From Wagnerdoeblera sp046292685 (lineage in GTDB: Bacteria; Pseudomonadota; Alphaproteobacteria; Rhodobacterales; Rhodobacteraceae), in contig NZ_JBKBQM010000009.1 in assembly GCF_046292685.1 (NCBI RefSeq), positions 1 through 64,000 of the forward strand: a stretch of DNA of 64,000 bases. The letters run 5' to 3'. A model generated the notes under the pieces. That model searched no databases, was not told where the DNA came from, and worked only from the letters and a program-made list of their open reading frames with translations. Positions 40,692-49,520 of this stretch are shown here, piece by piece (positions within the stretch are counted from its first letter, which is position 1; each line of letters opens with the position of its first letter). Both the position numbers and the translations under genes were made by a program.

Positions 40692-40773
40692 GGGGGGCGC
40701 TGCCCCCCTGCCTGATCGTGGCGCCTTGGCTGGCCTTGCGCCTGCCCCCCGGGATATTTGGGGCAAGGTGAAA
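40692..40773 (+). repeat. Intergenic hairpin and core after gyrB (copy f)
   Basis: A 7-bp stem GGGGGGC/GCCCCCC (40692-40698 with 40702-40708) is followed after 42 nt by CCCCCCGGG and the core ATATTTGGGGCAAGGTGAAA. It starts about 27 nt after the gyrB stop and lies ahead of the gentisate dioxygenase gene. Confidence 0.75.
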
Positions 40774-40878
40774 GGCAGCGCGGCGCCGCGCGATTCCGCT
40801 GCAGGATTTTCGAAAATCCTGTTGCATCTGCTGGCGGCTGACCGCACACTCCGCCCCGAACCCGGAACGGAGGAAGCC

Positions 40879-41997
40879 ATGGCCCGCCCGCACGAGAACC
40901 ACCGCGAAGATGTCGCCGGCCGCGCGAATGTCGAGGATACGCCGGAACTGCTGGCCTATTACGACGACCTGGACCGTTTCGGTGCCGGGGCGCTGTGGAC
41001 GGTGGCCAACAAGATCGAACCCTGGGAGCCGAAGTCGACCTCGGTGCCGATGCTGTGGCGCTACAACGACCTGCGCGGGCATGTGCTGCGCTCGGTCGAT
41101 CTGGTGACCCCGGAAAAGGCCGGGCGGCGGGTGATCTACCTGCGCAATCCGGGCCGCGACGATGTGGCGGCCGCGGTGGGCTGGCTTTACTCGGGCCTTC
41201 AGGTCATGCACCCGGGCGAAGCGGCCAGCGCCCACCGGCATTCGGCCTCGGCGGTGCGCTTCATCCTCGAAGGGGCGGGCGCCTATACCGTGGTCGATGG
41301 CCACAAGATGACCCTGGGCCGCAACGACTTCGTGCTGACCCCGAACGGCACTTGGCACGAACACGCCGTCGCCGCCGACGGGTCGCCCTCGATCTGGCAG
41401 GACTGCCTCGACATTCCTTTCGTCAATGCGATGGAGGCGAACTTCTACGAGGTGCACCCCGACCTGAGCCAGGGGGTTGCCTATACGGTCGACGACATGA
41501 CCAAGACCTGGGGCAACGCCGGGCTGACGCCTTCGACCCAGTGGTCCAAGCCCTACAGCCCGATGTTCAAATACGAATGGGAGCCGACCTACGAGGCGCT
41601 TTGCCGCTATGCCGCCTGCACCGAGGGTTCGCCCTTCGACGGTGTACTGATGGAATACGTGAACCCCGCCACCAACGGCCCCGTCATGCGCACCATGGGC
41701 GCCAGCATGCAGATGCTGCGCCCCGGCGAGGCGACCAAGGCCCACCGCCATACCGGCAGCTACCTTTACACCGTCGCCAAAGGGTCGGGATACAGCATCA
41801 TCAACGGCAAACGCTTTGACTGGACCGAGCGCGACATCTTCTGCGTGCCGTCCTGGGCCTGGCACGAACACGCCAATGCCAGCACCACCGAGGACGCCTG
41901 CCTGTTCTGTCTGTCGGACATTCCGGTGATGCGCGCGCTGGGGCTCTACCGCGAACAGGCCTTTGGCGACAACGGCGGCCACCAGCCCATCTTGTGA
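40879..41997 (+). CDS. Gentisate 1,2-dioxygenase
   Basis: Fe(II) bicupin that opens gentisate (2,5-dihydroxybenzoate) to maleylpyruvate. 372 residues; first cupin HRHSASAVRFILEGAGAYTVVD-G with the HxH and WHEH motifs, second cupin AHRHTGSYLYTVAKGSGYS and WAWHEH. The layout and KAHRH residues fit gentisate and 1-hydroxy-2-naphthoate dioxygenases. The ATG follows GGAGGAAG. The next gene encodes the matching hydrolase. Confidence 0.88.
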   Translation: MARPHENHREDVAGRANVEDTPELLAYYDDLDRFGAGALWTVANKIEPWEPKSTSVPMLWRYNDLRGHVLRSVDLVTPEKAGRRVIYLRNPGRDDVAAAVGWLYSGLQVMHPGEAASAHRHSASAVRFILEGAGAYTVVDGHKMTLGRNDFVLTPNGTWHEHAVAADGSPSIWQDCLDIPFVNAMEANFYEVHPDLSQGVAYTVDDMTKTWGNAGLTPSTQWSKPYSPMFKYEWEPTYEALCRYAACTEGSPFDGVLMEYVNPATNGPVMRTMGASMQMLRPGEATKAHRHTGSYLYTVAKGSGYSIINGKRFDWTERDIFCVPSWAWHEHANASTTEDACLFCLSDIPVMRALGLYREQAFGDNGGHQPIL

Positions 41998-42004
41998 GGA
42001 ACCC

Positions 42005-42925
42005 ATGAAACTTGTGACCTACCGCGCCTCGGTCGAGGCGGCGGCCCGCCTTGGTGTCGTCAGCCACGATCACGTGGTCGATGTGGCCCGCCTCGGTGCG
42101 GCCTTCGACGAACCGCTGCCCGACTCCATGCTGGGGCTGATCGACTTGGGCAAGCCGGGGCTCGACGCGCTGGCGGCGATTCTGGGCGAATGCGACGGCG
42201 TCTTTCCCCCCGGCACGGCCACGCATCAGGCCAATGTCCGCCTGCTGGCGCCCATTCCGCGGCCGCGCAAGAACATCTTCGGCATCGGCCTGAACTATCT
42301 GGACCACGTCGCCGAAAGTGCCGCGGCGCTCGATACCTCGGCCGACCTGCCGCGCCAGCCGGTGATCTTTTCCAAGCCGCCGACCGCCGTCATCGGCCCG
42401 GGCGAGCCGATCCGCCACGACAAGACCATCACCCGCCAGCTGGACTGGGAGGTGGAACTGGCCGCCATCATCGGCACCACCGCATCGCGGGTGGCGCGGG
42501 CCGATGCCTTGTCGCATGTCTTCGGCTATTCGGTGATGATCGACGTTTCGGCCCGCGACAACCGCCGCGCCGGGCAATGGATCGTGTCCAAGGGGATGGA
42601 CAGTTTCGCCCCCTTCGGCCCCTGCATCGTGACCGCGGACGAAATCGAAAACCCGCAGTCGCTTGACCTGTGGCTGACGGTGAACGGCGTGGAAAAGCAG
42701 CGCTCGAACACCGCAAAGATGCTGTTCAAGGTGGACGAGCTGATCGCCGACATTTCCCGTGTCATCACGCTGGAACCCGGCGACATCATCGCCACCGGCA
42801 CGCCGGAAGGCGTCGGGGCCGGGCGCACCCCGCAGGAATGGCTCTGGCCCGGCGATACCGTGGTGGCCTGCGTCGAAGGCATTGGCACCATCCGCCACCC
42901 CGTGATCGACGTCTCGGGGGATTGA
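42005..42925 (+). CDS. Fumarylpyruvate/maleylpyruvate hydrolase (FAH family)
   Basis: 306 residues; FAH fold with FGIGLNYLDHVAES, PVIFSKPPTAVIGPGEPI, the metal-binding DWEVELAAIIG and the closing IATGTPEGVGAGRTP. In the gentisate pathway this enzyme releases pyruvate from fumaryl- or maleylpyruvate. Its ATG follows 7 nt after the dioxygenase stop, with GAGGA overlapping that stop, so the two are co-translated. No maleylpyruvate isomerase is present. Confidence 0.88.
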   Translation: MKLVTYRASVEAAARLGVVSHDHVVDVARLGAAFDEPLPDSMLGLIDLGKPGLDALAAILGECDGVFPPGTATHQANVRLLAPIPRPRKNIFGIGLNYLDHVAESAAALDTSADLPRQPVIFSKPPTAVIGPGEPIRHDKTITRQLDWEVELAAIIGTTASRVARADALSHVFGYSVMIDVSARDNRRAGQWIVSKGMDSFAPFGPCIVTADEIENPQSLDLWLTVNGVEKQRSNTAKMLFKVDELIADISRVITLEPGDIIATGTPEGVGAGRTPQEWLWPGDTVVACVEGIGTIRHPVIDVSGD

Positions 42926-42939
42926 CGCGCCGTCCTTCT

Positions 42940-42988
42940 TCATTTTCTGTCCACAAGTATCCCGGGGGTCCGGGGGCAGCGCCCCCGG
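42940..42988 (-). repeat. Diverged intergenic repeat with hairpin (copy g)
   Basis: Minus-strand orientation: the stem CCGGGGGC/GCCCCCGG (42970-42977 with 42981-42988) is joined to GTATCC and a diverged AT-rich core (CTGTCCACAAGTATCCC). It lies between the hydrolase and nitrilase genes. Confidence 0.5.
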
Positions 42989-43012
42989 CGCTCTCGCATC
43001 AGGAGCCGCACC

Positions 43013-43942
43013 ATGAACGCCCCCTTCAAGGTCGCCGTCGCCCAGATCGCCTCGATCCCGACCGACAGCCTTGCCACCGCGCGCAAGGCCGCGGCCACCT
43101 TGCGCGAGGCGGCCGGCCAGGGCGCGCGGCTGGTGGTGTTTCCCGAAGCATTGATCGGCGGTTACCCCAAGGGCGCCAGCTTCGGCGCGCCGATCGGCAT
43201 GCGCAAGCCCGAAGGCCGCGAGGCTTTCGCGCGCTACCACGCCGCCGCCATCGACCTTGACGGGCCCGAGGTTGCGGCCCTGACCGAAGCCACCGCCGAA
43301 ACCGGCGCCTTTGCCGTGGTCGGCGTGATCGAGCGCGACAAGGGCACGCTCTATTGCACGGTGCTGTATTTCGATGGCGCCAAGGGGCTGGTCGGCAAGC
43401 ACCGCAAGTTGATGCCCACGGCGGGCGAGCGGCTGATCTGGGGCTTTGGCGACGGGTCTACCCTGCCGGTGTTCGAAACCGATTTCGGCACCGTCGGCGC
43501 GGTGATCTGCTGGGAAAACTACATGCCGGCGCTGCGGATGCACATGTATCATCAGGGCGTCACCCTGTATTGCGCCCCCACCGCCGACGACCGCGACACC
43601 TGGATTGCCACCATGCAGCACATCGCGCTCGAAGGGCGCTGCTTCGTGCTGACCGCCTGCCAGCACATCACCCGCGCCGCCTATGGCCCCGATCACGAAA
43701 GCGCCCTGGGCGACGCCCCCGAAACGGTGATGATGCGCGGTGGCTCGGCCATCGTCTCGCCTTTGGGGCGGGTGATTGCGGGGCCGGATTTCTCGGGCGA
43801 AACCGTGCTTTACGCCACGCTCGACCCCGCCGACATCGCGCGCGGCAAATACGATTTCGACTGCACCGGGCATTACGCCCGGCCCGATGTCTTCCAGCTG
43901 ACGGTGGACACCAACCCCAAGCCCGCAGTGCGCAGGGCATGA
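43013..43942 (+). CDS. Nitrilase/carbon-nitrogen hydrolase
   Basis: 309-residue enzyme with the Glu-Lys-Cys triad: Glu45 in VVFPEALIGGYPKG, Lys132 in KHRKLMPT and Cys166 in VICWENYMPALRMHMY, the last typical of true nitrilases (CWEN(Y/H)MP). It would turn a nitrile into acid plus ammonia; the substrate is unknown, but an aromatic nitrile would fit the neighbouring ring-cleavage genes. The stop overlaps the next ATG. Confidence 0.9.
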   Translation: MNAPFKVAVAQIASIPTDSLATARKAAATLREAAGQGARLVVFPEALIGGYPKGASFGAPIGMRKPEGREAFARYHAAAIDLDGPEVAALTEATAETGAFAVVGVIERDKGTLYCTVLYFDGAKGLVGKHRKLMPTAGERLIWGFGDGSTLPVFETDFGTVGAVICWENYMPALRMHMYHQGVTLYCAPTADDRDTWIATMQHIALEGRCFVLTACQHITRAAYGPDHESALGDAPETVMMRGGSAIVSPLGRVIAGPDFSGETVLYATLDPADIARGKYDFDCTGHYARPDVFQLTVDTNPKPAVRRA

Positions 43943-44562
43943 GGTTCGATTACGACAAGCTGGGCCCGGGCATCGGCTACAAGCTGATGACCGCCACCAT
44001 CACCCCGCGCCCGATCGCCTGGGTTTCCACGCTGGGCAAGTCCGGTGTGGTCAACGCAGCCCCCTACAGCTTTTTCAACGCGATGGGGCATACGCCGCCC
44101 ACCCTGGCGCTGGGGCTGCTGGCCGACCCGGCGCGCGGCTACAAGGATACCGCGCGCAATATCCTCGATACCGGGGAATTCGTGGTGAACCTGGTGCCCG
44201 AGCGGCTGGCCGAGGCGATGAACCTGACCTGCATCGACGCGCCACCCGACGTATCGGAACTGGACCTCGCCCGGCTGACCCCGGCCCCGAGCACCCATAT
44301 CCGCGCCCCGCGCATCGCCGAAAGCCCGGTCAGCTTCGAATGCGTGTCGCTTTCGACCATCGTTACCGGGCCGCACCAGACGGTGGTGATCGGCCGGATC
44401 CTCGCGGTGCACATCGACGATGCCTATGTCATCGACGGGCCGCGCGGCCATATCGACACGCCGGCGCTGGGGTTGATTGCGCGGATGCATGGCGCGGGCT
44501 GGTATGCCCGCAGCACCGACCTGTTCCAGCTCGACCGTCCGGTGTGGCCGCCCAAGACCTGA
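43939..44562 (+). CDS. Flavin reductase-like FMN-binding protein
   Basis: 207 residues of the flavin reductase/FMN-binding split-barrel family (ITPRPIAWVSTLGKSGVVNAAPYSFFNAM, RNILDTGEFVVNLVPE, SPVSFECVSL). It could supply reduced flavin to a monooxygenase, but no monooxygenase is in this cluster, so the role is open. It is coupled to the nitrilase by an ATGA overlap and converges with the next gene. Confidence 0.82.
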   Translation: MRFDYDKLGPGIGYKLMTATITPRPIAWVSTLGKSGVVNAAPYSFFNAMGHTPPTLALGLLADPARGYKDTARNILDTGEFVVNLVPERLAEAMNLTCIDAPPDVSELDLARLTPAPSTHIRAPRIAESPVSFECVSLSTIVTGPHQTVVIGRILAVHIDDAYVIDGPRGHIDTPALGLIARMHGAGWYARSTDLFQLDRPVWPPKT

Positions 44563-44577
44563 GCGGCCGCCCCCGGT

Positions 44578-45963
44578 TCAGACCGTGTGCAGATACAGGT
44601 CGTAATCCACATCGGCGATGGTGCGCGCCACCCGGGCATATTCCGCCGCCTTGATCGCGGTAAAGGTGCGGTGCATTTCCTCGCCCAGCGCGGCTTTCAG
44701 AAAGGCCGATCCAGTTGCCGCCCGGATCGCCTCGCGCCAGTCGCGGGGAATGGTGTCGGACCCCGGCGCATCATAGCCGTTGCCGGTGACCTCCGGCCCC
44801 GGGTCGATGCGGTGCGCAAGCCCATGCCGGATACCCGCCAGCACCGTGGCGCCCACCAGATAGGGGTTGGCGTCCACGCCGGCGGGCCGATGTTCGATCC
44901 GCCGGGCCTGGACGTCGCCGGCCGGGATGCGCAGCGCGACCGAGCGGTTGTTGACCCCCCAGGTCGGCGCCACCGGCGCATAGCTTTGCGCGGCAAAGCG
45001 ACGCCAGCTGTTGGCATGCGGCGCAAAGACCAGCATCGATTCGCCCATCGTCGCAATCAGCCCGCCCAGCGCATGCAGGAGCGTGGGCGACCAGCGGCCT
45101 TCTTTGGCCTCGACGAACAGGTTGCGTCCGGCGGGGTCTTGCAGCGAGACGTGAAAATGCATGCCCGAGCCAGCATAATCCTCGACCGGCTTGGCCATGA
45201 AGCAGGCGGTCACCCCGTGGCGCCGCGCCTGCATCCGCACGATGCGCTTCAGCCGGAACAGGTCGTCGGCGGCCTGAAGCACATTGGTGCGGTAATGCAG
45301 CGTCAGCTCGTATTGCCCGGGGGCATATTCCGAAATCATCGTCTCGGCCTGCACCCCGGCCAGTTCTGCCGCCGCATAAATGTCGGAGAACAGCGGCTGC
45401 ATGCCGTGCAGGTGATCGACCGAATAGACCTCGGTCTTGCTGGAGGGACGGCCATCCAGCACCGCGCGGGCGGGTTGCACGCGGCCGTTGCCGTCGCGTT
45501 CGTTGGCCAGCAGAAAGAATTCCAGCTCGAAGGCGCCGGCGGGGTGCATCCCTTCGGCTTCCATTGCGGCCAGTTGCCGGGCCAGTGCATGCCGCGGGTC
45601 CGACCCCATCGGCACGCCGTCCAGCGAATACATCGACATGAACACCTCGGCCCGCGCGGGGTTGGTGCCATGCAACCGCTTCAGCGTGCCCGGCACCGGC
45701 CAGGCGCGCAGGTCGCCATCGCCCTGATCCCAGATCAGGCCGGTTTCGTGCACATCCTCGCCGCAGATGTCGAGCCCGAGAATGGAAATCGGCAGATGCC
45801 GGCCCGAGCGGTAAAAGGGCAGCAGCTCGTGCCGCCGGATGATCTTGCCGCGCCCGATGCCGTTGGCATCGTGCAGCACGATGTCGATGGCCTCGACATC
45901 GGGGTGGGCGGCCAGAAAGGCCTCGGCCTCGGCGACCGAGGAACCGGAAGGAGAGGTGGTCAT
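44578..45963 (-). CDS. Glutamine synthetase-family ligase (PuuA-like)
   Basis: 461 residues with the glutamine synthetase fold: EYAPGQYELTLHY, GSGMHFHVSLQDPAGRNLF and the ATP-site NRSVALRIPAGDVQARRIEHRPAG. The N-terminal half (DIVLHDANGIGRGKIIRR) is that of the gamma-glutamyl-amine ligases such as gamma-glutamylputrescine synthetase rather than GlnA. It is 5 nt from an aminotransferase gene in the same direction, which suggests an amine or polyamine degradation unit. Confidence 0.82.
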   Translation of the reverse strand: MTTSPSGSSVAEAEAFLAAHPDVEAIDIVLHDANGIGRGKIIRRHELLPFYRSGRHLPISILGLDICGEDVHETGLIWDQGDGDLRAWPVPGTLKRLHGTNPARAEVFMSMYSLDGVPMGSDPRHALARQLAAMEAEGMHPAGAFELEFFLLANERDGNGRVQPARAVLDGRPSSKTEVYSVDHLHGMQPLFSDIYAAAELAGVQAETMISEYAPGQYELTLHYRTNVLQAADDLFRLKRIVRMQARRHGVTACFMAKPVEDYAGSGMHFHVSLQDPAGRNLFVEAKEGRWSPTLLHALGGLIATMGESMLVFAPHANSWRRFAAQSYAPVAPTWGVNNRSVALRIPAGDVQARRIEHRPAGVDANPYLVGATVLAGIRHGLAHRIDPGPEVTGNGYDAPGSDTIPRDWREAIRAATGSAFLKAALGEEMHRTFTAIKAAEYARVARTIADVDYDLYLHTV

Positions 45964-45967
45964 GGGG

Positions 45968-47338
45968 TTATCCGAACAATTCCGTCAGCACTTCGTCGAA
46001 GGCCGCGATCAGACGATCGATCTGGCGCTTCTTCGTGGCCGGGCTGACCAGCATCATGTTGTGGAACGGCGCGATCAGGCAACCGCGGTTGAGCAGCATG
46101 GTGTGCACGACGGCTTCGACCTGCGGCTGGTGCGCCGCCGCCGCCTCGGTGCCGTTGCGCAAGGGGCCCGGCGCGCAGATGAATTCCACCCGCGCACCGA
46201 CCCGCACCACATGCCAGGGCGCCCCGTGTTTCGACAAGGCGGCGGACAGACCCGCCGCCAACCGTTCGGCCCCCTTTTCCATATGGGCATAGCTTTCCGC
46301 CGTCATCACCTCGGCCAGATTGGCGACAAGGCAGGCGAACTGCATCGGGTTGGCCGACAGGGTGGTGCCCATGCCGGAATGGCCGGGGGCGCGCGTGACC
46401 TCGTAGTCGGCAAAGCGGGCGGCCACTTCGGGTGTCAGGCCCCAGACGGCAGTGGGCATGCCGCCGGCGACGCATTTTCCGGCGACGAAGATATCGGGCT
46501 CCAGCCCGTGCACCCGGGTATAGCCGCCCAGACCCGACGACAGGGTGTGCGTTTCGTCGATAATCAGCAAGGCACCGTGCCGCCGGGTCGCCGCGCGCAA
46601 GGCGGCGTGAAACCCGGGTTCGGGCAGCACCATGCAGGAATTGGTCATCACCGGCTCGGTCAGCACGGCGGCGACATCGCCGGCGGCCAGGGCCGCCTCG
46701 ACCGCGGCCATGTCGTTGAATTCGACACAGACGGCCAGCGCCGACAGGTCGGCCACCTGCCCGACCAGACCGGGGCGATTGACGGTGCGGCCCTGATCCA
46801 GCGTGACCATGCAGTCATCGACCGTGCCGTGGTAGCAGCCGTTGAACACCAGAACCTTCGGCCGCCCCGTCACCGCCCGCGCCACGCGCAGGGCAAAACG
46901 GTTGGCGTCGGTCGCGGTGGTGGCGATCTGCCAGCGGAAATCGCCGAAGCGTTCGGTCAGCAGTTGCCCGGCCTGAAACGCGGCCTCGGTCGGCAGCATG
47001 TAGGTCAGGCCGCGCCGCGCCTGGCGGCGGATGGCGCGGGCCACCGGCGCCGGCGAATGGCCGAACATGCTGCCCGTGTCGCCCAGGCAGAAATCGTCGA
47101 TGCCGAAACCGTCCAGGTCCTCCAGCCGCGCGCCTTCGGCCTTGGCGACCACCAGCGGAAACGGCATCGGCCAGTCCTTCATCCAGTGCATCGGCACGCG
47201 GTCGAGGAAGGGCGCCGCCCCTGCCTCCAGCGCGGCACGGGTTCGGGGGCGCGATGCGGCAAAGCGGCGGGCTTCACGCTCGGCGATCAGGGCGAGGCGC
47301 GCCGAGGGCACGCCGGCAACGAGTTCGGGGGCAGACAT
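45968..47338 (-). CDS. Class III pyridoxal-phosphate aminotransferase
   Basis: 456 residues, fold type I. The PLP Lys lies in IFVAGKCVAGGMPTAVWG, the cofactor Asp in ALLIIDETHTLSSG, and GDTGSMFGHSPAPVA marks the substrate side. It is closest in outline to the glutamate-1-semialdehyde aminomutase-like and omega-amino acid aminotransferase groups. Together with the downstream glutamine synthetase-like gene it may act on an amine or amino acid; the substrate is not evident. Confidence 0.85.
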   Translation of the reverse strand: MSAPELVAGVPSARLALIAEREARRFAASRPRTRAALEAGAAPFLDRVPMHWMKDWPMPFPLVVAKAEGARLEDLDGFGIDDFCLGDTGSMFGHSPAPVARAIRRQARRGLTYMLPTEAAFQAGQLLTERFGDFRWQIATTATDANRFALRVARAVTGRPKVLVFNGCYHGTVDDCMVTLDQGRTVNRPGLVGQVADLSALAVCVEFNDMAAVEAALAAGDVAAVLTEPVMTNSCMVLPEPGFHAALRAATRRHGALLIIDETHTLSSGLGGYTRVHGLEPDIFVAGKCVAGGMPTAVWGLTPEVAARFADYEVTRAPGHSGMGTTLSANPMQFACLVANLAEVMTAESYAHMEKGAERLAAGLSAALSKHGAPWHVVRVGARVEFICAPGPLRNGTEAAAAHQPQVEAVVHTMLLNRGCLIAPFHNMMLVSPATKKRQIDRLIAAFDEVLTELFG

Positions 47339-47406
47339 GAGGCTTCCTTGCGGTTTGCCTTGTCATACCTGCACGGCCGCCGGGCGTCCACACCCTGCCC
47401 GGGGGG

Positions 47407-48351
47407 TCATTCCGCCGGGGTTGCGTGGGCCGGCGGCGCAGCCGACGGGCGCCGGGCAGGCAGTTCGCCCCGGGCGCGGGCCTGTTCCACCACCAGGAAG
47501 CACCCGGCACCGATGATGCAGGCCGCGCCGATCAGCGTGCCGAGGGCCGGCACCTCGCCAAAGGCAATCCGCCCGATCCCCACCATCCACAGGAATTGCA
47601 GGTTCATCAGCATCATAGCCACATGCGCCCGCAGCCGCAGCAGCGCGGGCACCATCAACCAGCGCGCCAGAAACACGGCGCTGGCATAGGCCGCGACCAA
47701 CCCGGCATCGGCCAGCGACATCGGTTGCCAGACAAAGGGCAAGGCCGCCCCCATCACCACCACCATCGCCGCATGGGGCCAGAACACCTGCGCCAGCGTG
47801 TTCGGCTCTTGCTTGGTCATGCGGCGCATCAGAACCAGCGACAGCGTGCCCGACAGCACCCCGAAGGCCGCCATCAGGTGCCCCCAGCCGATGCCCGCCA
47901 CCCCTTGCGGAAACAGGAACAACACCCCGCAGGCGCCTGTGGCCAGCGCAACCCAGGCCGCCGGCGCCACAGGCTCGCCCAGCACCGGGCGGGACAGGAT
48001 GGCGGCCAGCAAGGGCATCATGCCGATGAAGACGAACACCTCAGCCAGCGGCAGATTGGCAAAGGCATGGTAGTAGCTGACCACCGACACCAGCACCAGG
48101 ACCGTGCGCAAGGCGAGCAGGCGCCCGAACCGCGTCCTCAGCCGCCCGGTCGGGCCAATCGAAGGTGTGGCGCGGTTCATCAGCAGGCTCATCCCGGCGA
48201 CGACCAGACCGCAGAAGAAATAGAGCTGCGGCGGGGCGAAACTGCCGGTCAGGTGCTTGGTCAGGCCATCGGCCGCCGCCGACACCAGGGTGGTGGACAG
48301 CACAAGTCCCACCCCGATTACCACCGCCATATCCCAGCCATCGCGCTTCAT
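47407..48351 (-). CDS. EamA/DMT-family transporter
   Basis: 314 residues with ten hydrophobic helices in two EamA repeats (LVVAGMSLLMNRA, EVFVFIGMMPLLAAILSRPVLGEPVAP, and LMNLQFLWMVGIGRIAFGEVP). The last 20 residues are Ala/Pro-rich. It is probably a metabolite transporter. The start overlaps the stop of the upstream unknown gene by 4 nt, so it might serve the repeat-peptide locus. Confidence 0.83.
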   Translation of the reverse strand: MKRDGWDMAVVIGVGLVLSTTLVSAAADGLTKHLTGSFAPPQLYFFCGLVVAGMSLLMNRATPSIGPTGRLRTRFGRLLALRTVLVLVSVVSYYHAFANLPLAEVFVFIGMMPLLAAILSRPVLGEPVAPAAWVALATGACGVLFLFPQGVAGIGWGHLMAAFGVLSGTLSLVLMRRMTKQEPNTLAQVFWPHAAMVVVMGAALPFVWQPMSLADAGLVAAYASAVFLARWLMVPALLRLRAHVAMMLMNLQFLWMVGIGRIAFGEVPALGTLIGAACIIGAGCFLVVEQARARGELPARRPSAAPPAHATPAE

Positions 48352-49421
48352 GCGGCAAATCCTTTCGGGGTGGCCCGCACGAAGCGGGCAAAGAAGGGTT
48401 CGAATGCCGGGGTCGATGCCGCGGCACGGTCGAGAACGGCCAGCGCCGGCACCGACAGCCGCGGTGCCAGGCGCCGCCGCATTACAGGCCAGTCGGGGGT
48501 GCGGGCCAGGTCGAGCTCCAGAAGTGCCGCCGAAATCTCGGACAAGGCCGAGGGGCGGCGCGGCGCGGCAAACCCGAGCGTCCCGGCGGGCAAGGTCCGC
48601 GCCAGCGGCGCCCCTCCCGCGGCCGCAACCGACCAGGCCGCCATCAGCCAGGCATGATAATCGTCGCGCCCGGCGGCGCCTTCGGCCGGAGCCACGCGGA
48701 ACGCGGCCAGATCGGCGGCCACGGCATCTTCCCAGGCGGCAGGCGGCGGCGCCCCGCAATAGCGCAGCGCCACGCAGATTTCCGCCAGCAGGTCGGTGTT
48801 CTGTTCAAGGCAAGCCACCAGGCCGGCGAAGGACAGGCTTTCGCACAGCCGCTCGGCCCCGTCAAAGGCATGGCGCCCGTAATCGGACAGGTAGAAGGCG
48901 ATGTGCGTCAGTTCGTAGGCCGCCTTCTTGTTGGGCAGCGCGAAAGTGGCGGCGCGCGACCCGAACCGCAGCAAGCGGTCGGTCAGCGATGCATCCCCCG
49001 GCATCGTCAGGCCGACACGCTGCGCGAACAGCCGCGCTTCGGCCCGCTGAAGATCGGACAATTCGGCTTCGGGAAGGCCGTCGGCGATGGCCTGCGCCAC
49101 CAGCGCATCGGCGCGCAAGCCCGGCAGGCCAAGGGCCACCAGATCCAGCGCGATCGAGAGGTGGAAACGGTAGTATTGCGGAAAGAAGGCCAGCCTGCGT
49201 GGCAGGTCGCGCGCCGTGCCGCCGTGGACGCGCGACACCACCTCGGGCGAAGGGCCTTGGCCGGTGGTCACCAGCAGGCGCAGCGCCTCGGCGTTTTCCT
49301 TGAGCCAACGGGCATCGTCGGCAGGGTGACGGTGATTCGCAAACAGATCGACCAGCCGTTCCGCACCCGGAACGTGGGCGCGGGTGCGCGCGGTCTGAGG
49401 CAGTGCAACGACGTTCGACAT
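48348..49421 (-). CDS. Helical protein of unknown function beside the repeat peptide
   Basis: 357 residues, soluble and largely alpha-helical, no signal peptide. Conserved-looking segments are RRLAFFPQYYRFHLSIALDL, AAYELTHIAFYLSDYGRH and YHAWLMAAWSVAAAGG. I do not recognise the family. Residues about 41-48 read WLKENAEALRLL, sharing KENAEAL with the leader of the neighbouring repeat peptide. The ATG at 49421 (MSNVVALPQ) is chosen over a GTG at 49451. It could process, bind or be regulated by the peptide, but this is inference. It overlaps the EamA gene by 4 nt. Confidence 0.72.
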   Translation of the reverse strand: MSNVVALPQTARTRAHVPGAERLVDLFANHRHPADDARWLKENAEALRLLVTTGQGPSPEVVSRVHGGTARDLPRRLAFFPQYYRFHLSIALDLVALGLPGLRADALVAQAIADGLPEAELSDLQRAEARLFAQRVGLTMPGDASLTDRLLRFGSRAATFALPNKKAAYELTHIAFYLSDYGRHAFDGAERLCESLSFAGLVACLEQNTDLLAEICVALRYCGAPPPAAWEDAVAADLAAFRVAPAEGAAGRDDYHAWLMAAWSVAAAGGAPLARTLPAGTLGFAAPRRPSALSEISAALLELDLARTPDWPVMRRRLAPRLSVPALAVLDRAAASTPAFEPFFARFVRATPKGFAA

Positions 49422-49520
49422 GGGTCCGCTCGGCTCCGGTGCTTCCGGCACCCCTCGGTCAGGATACCGGGCCTGTCTTGGCGGGCCGGGTCGCAGGACA
49501 AGCCTGCGACCCGTGGCGCC

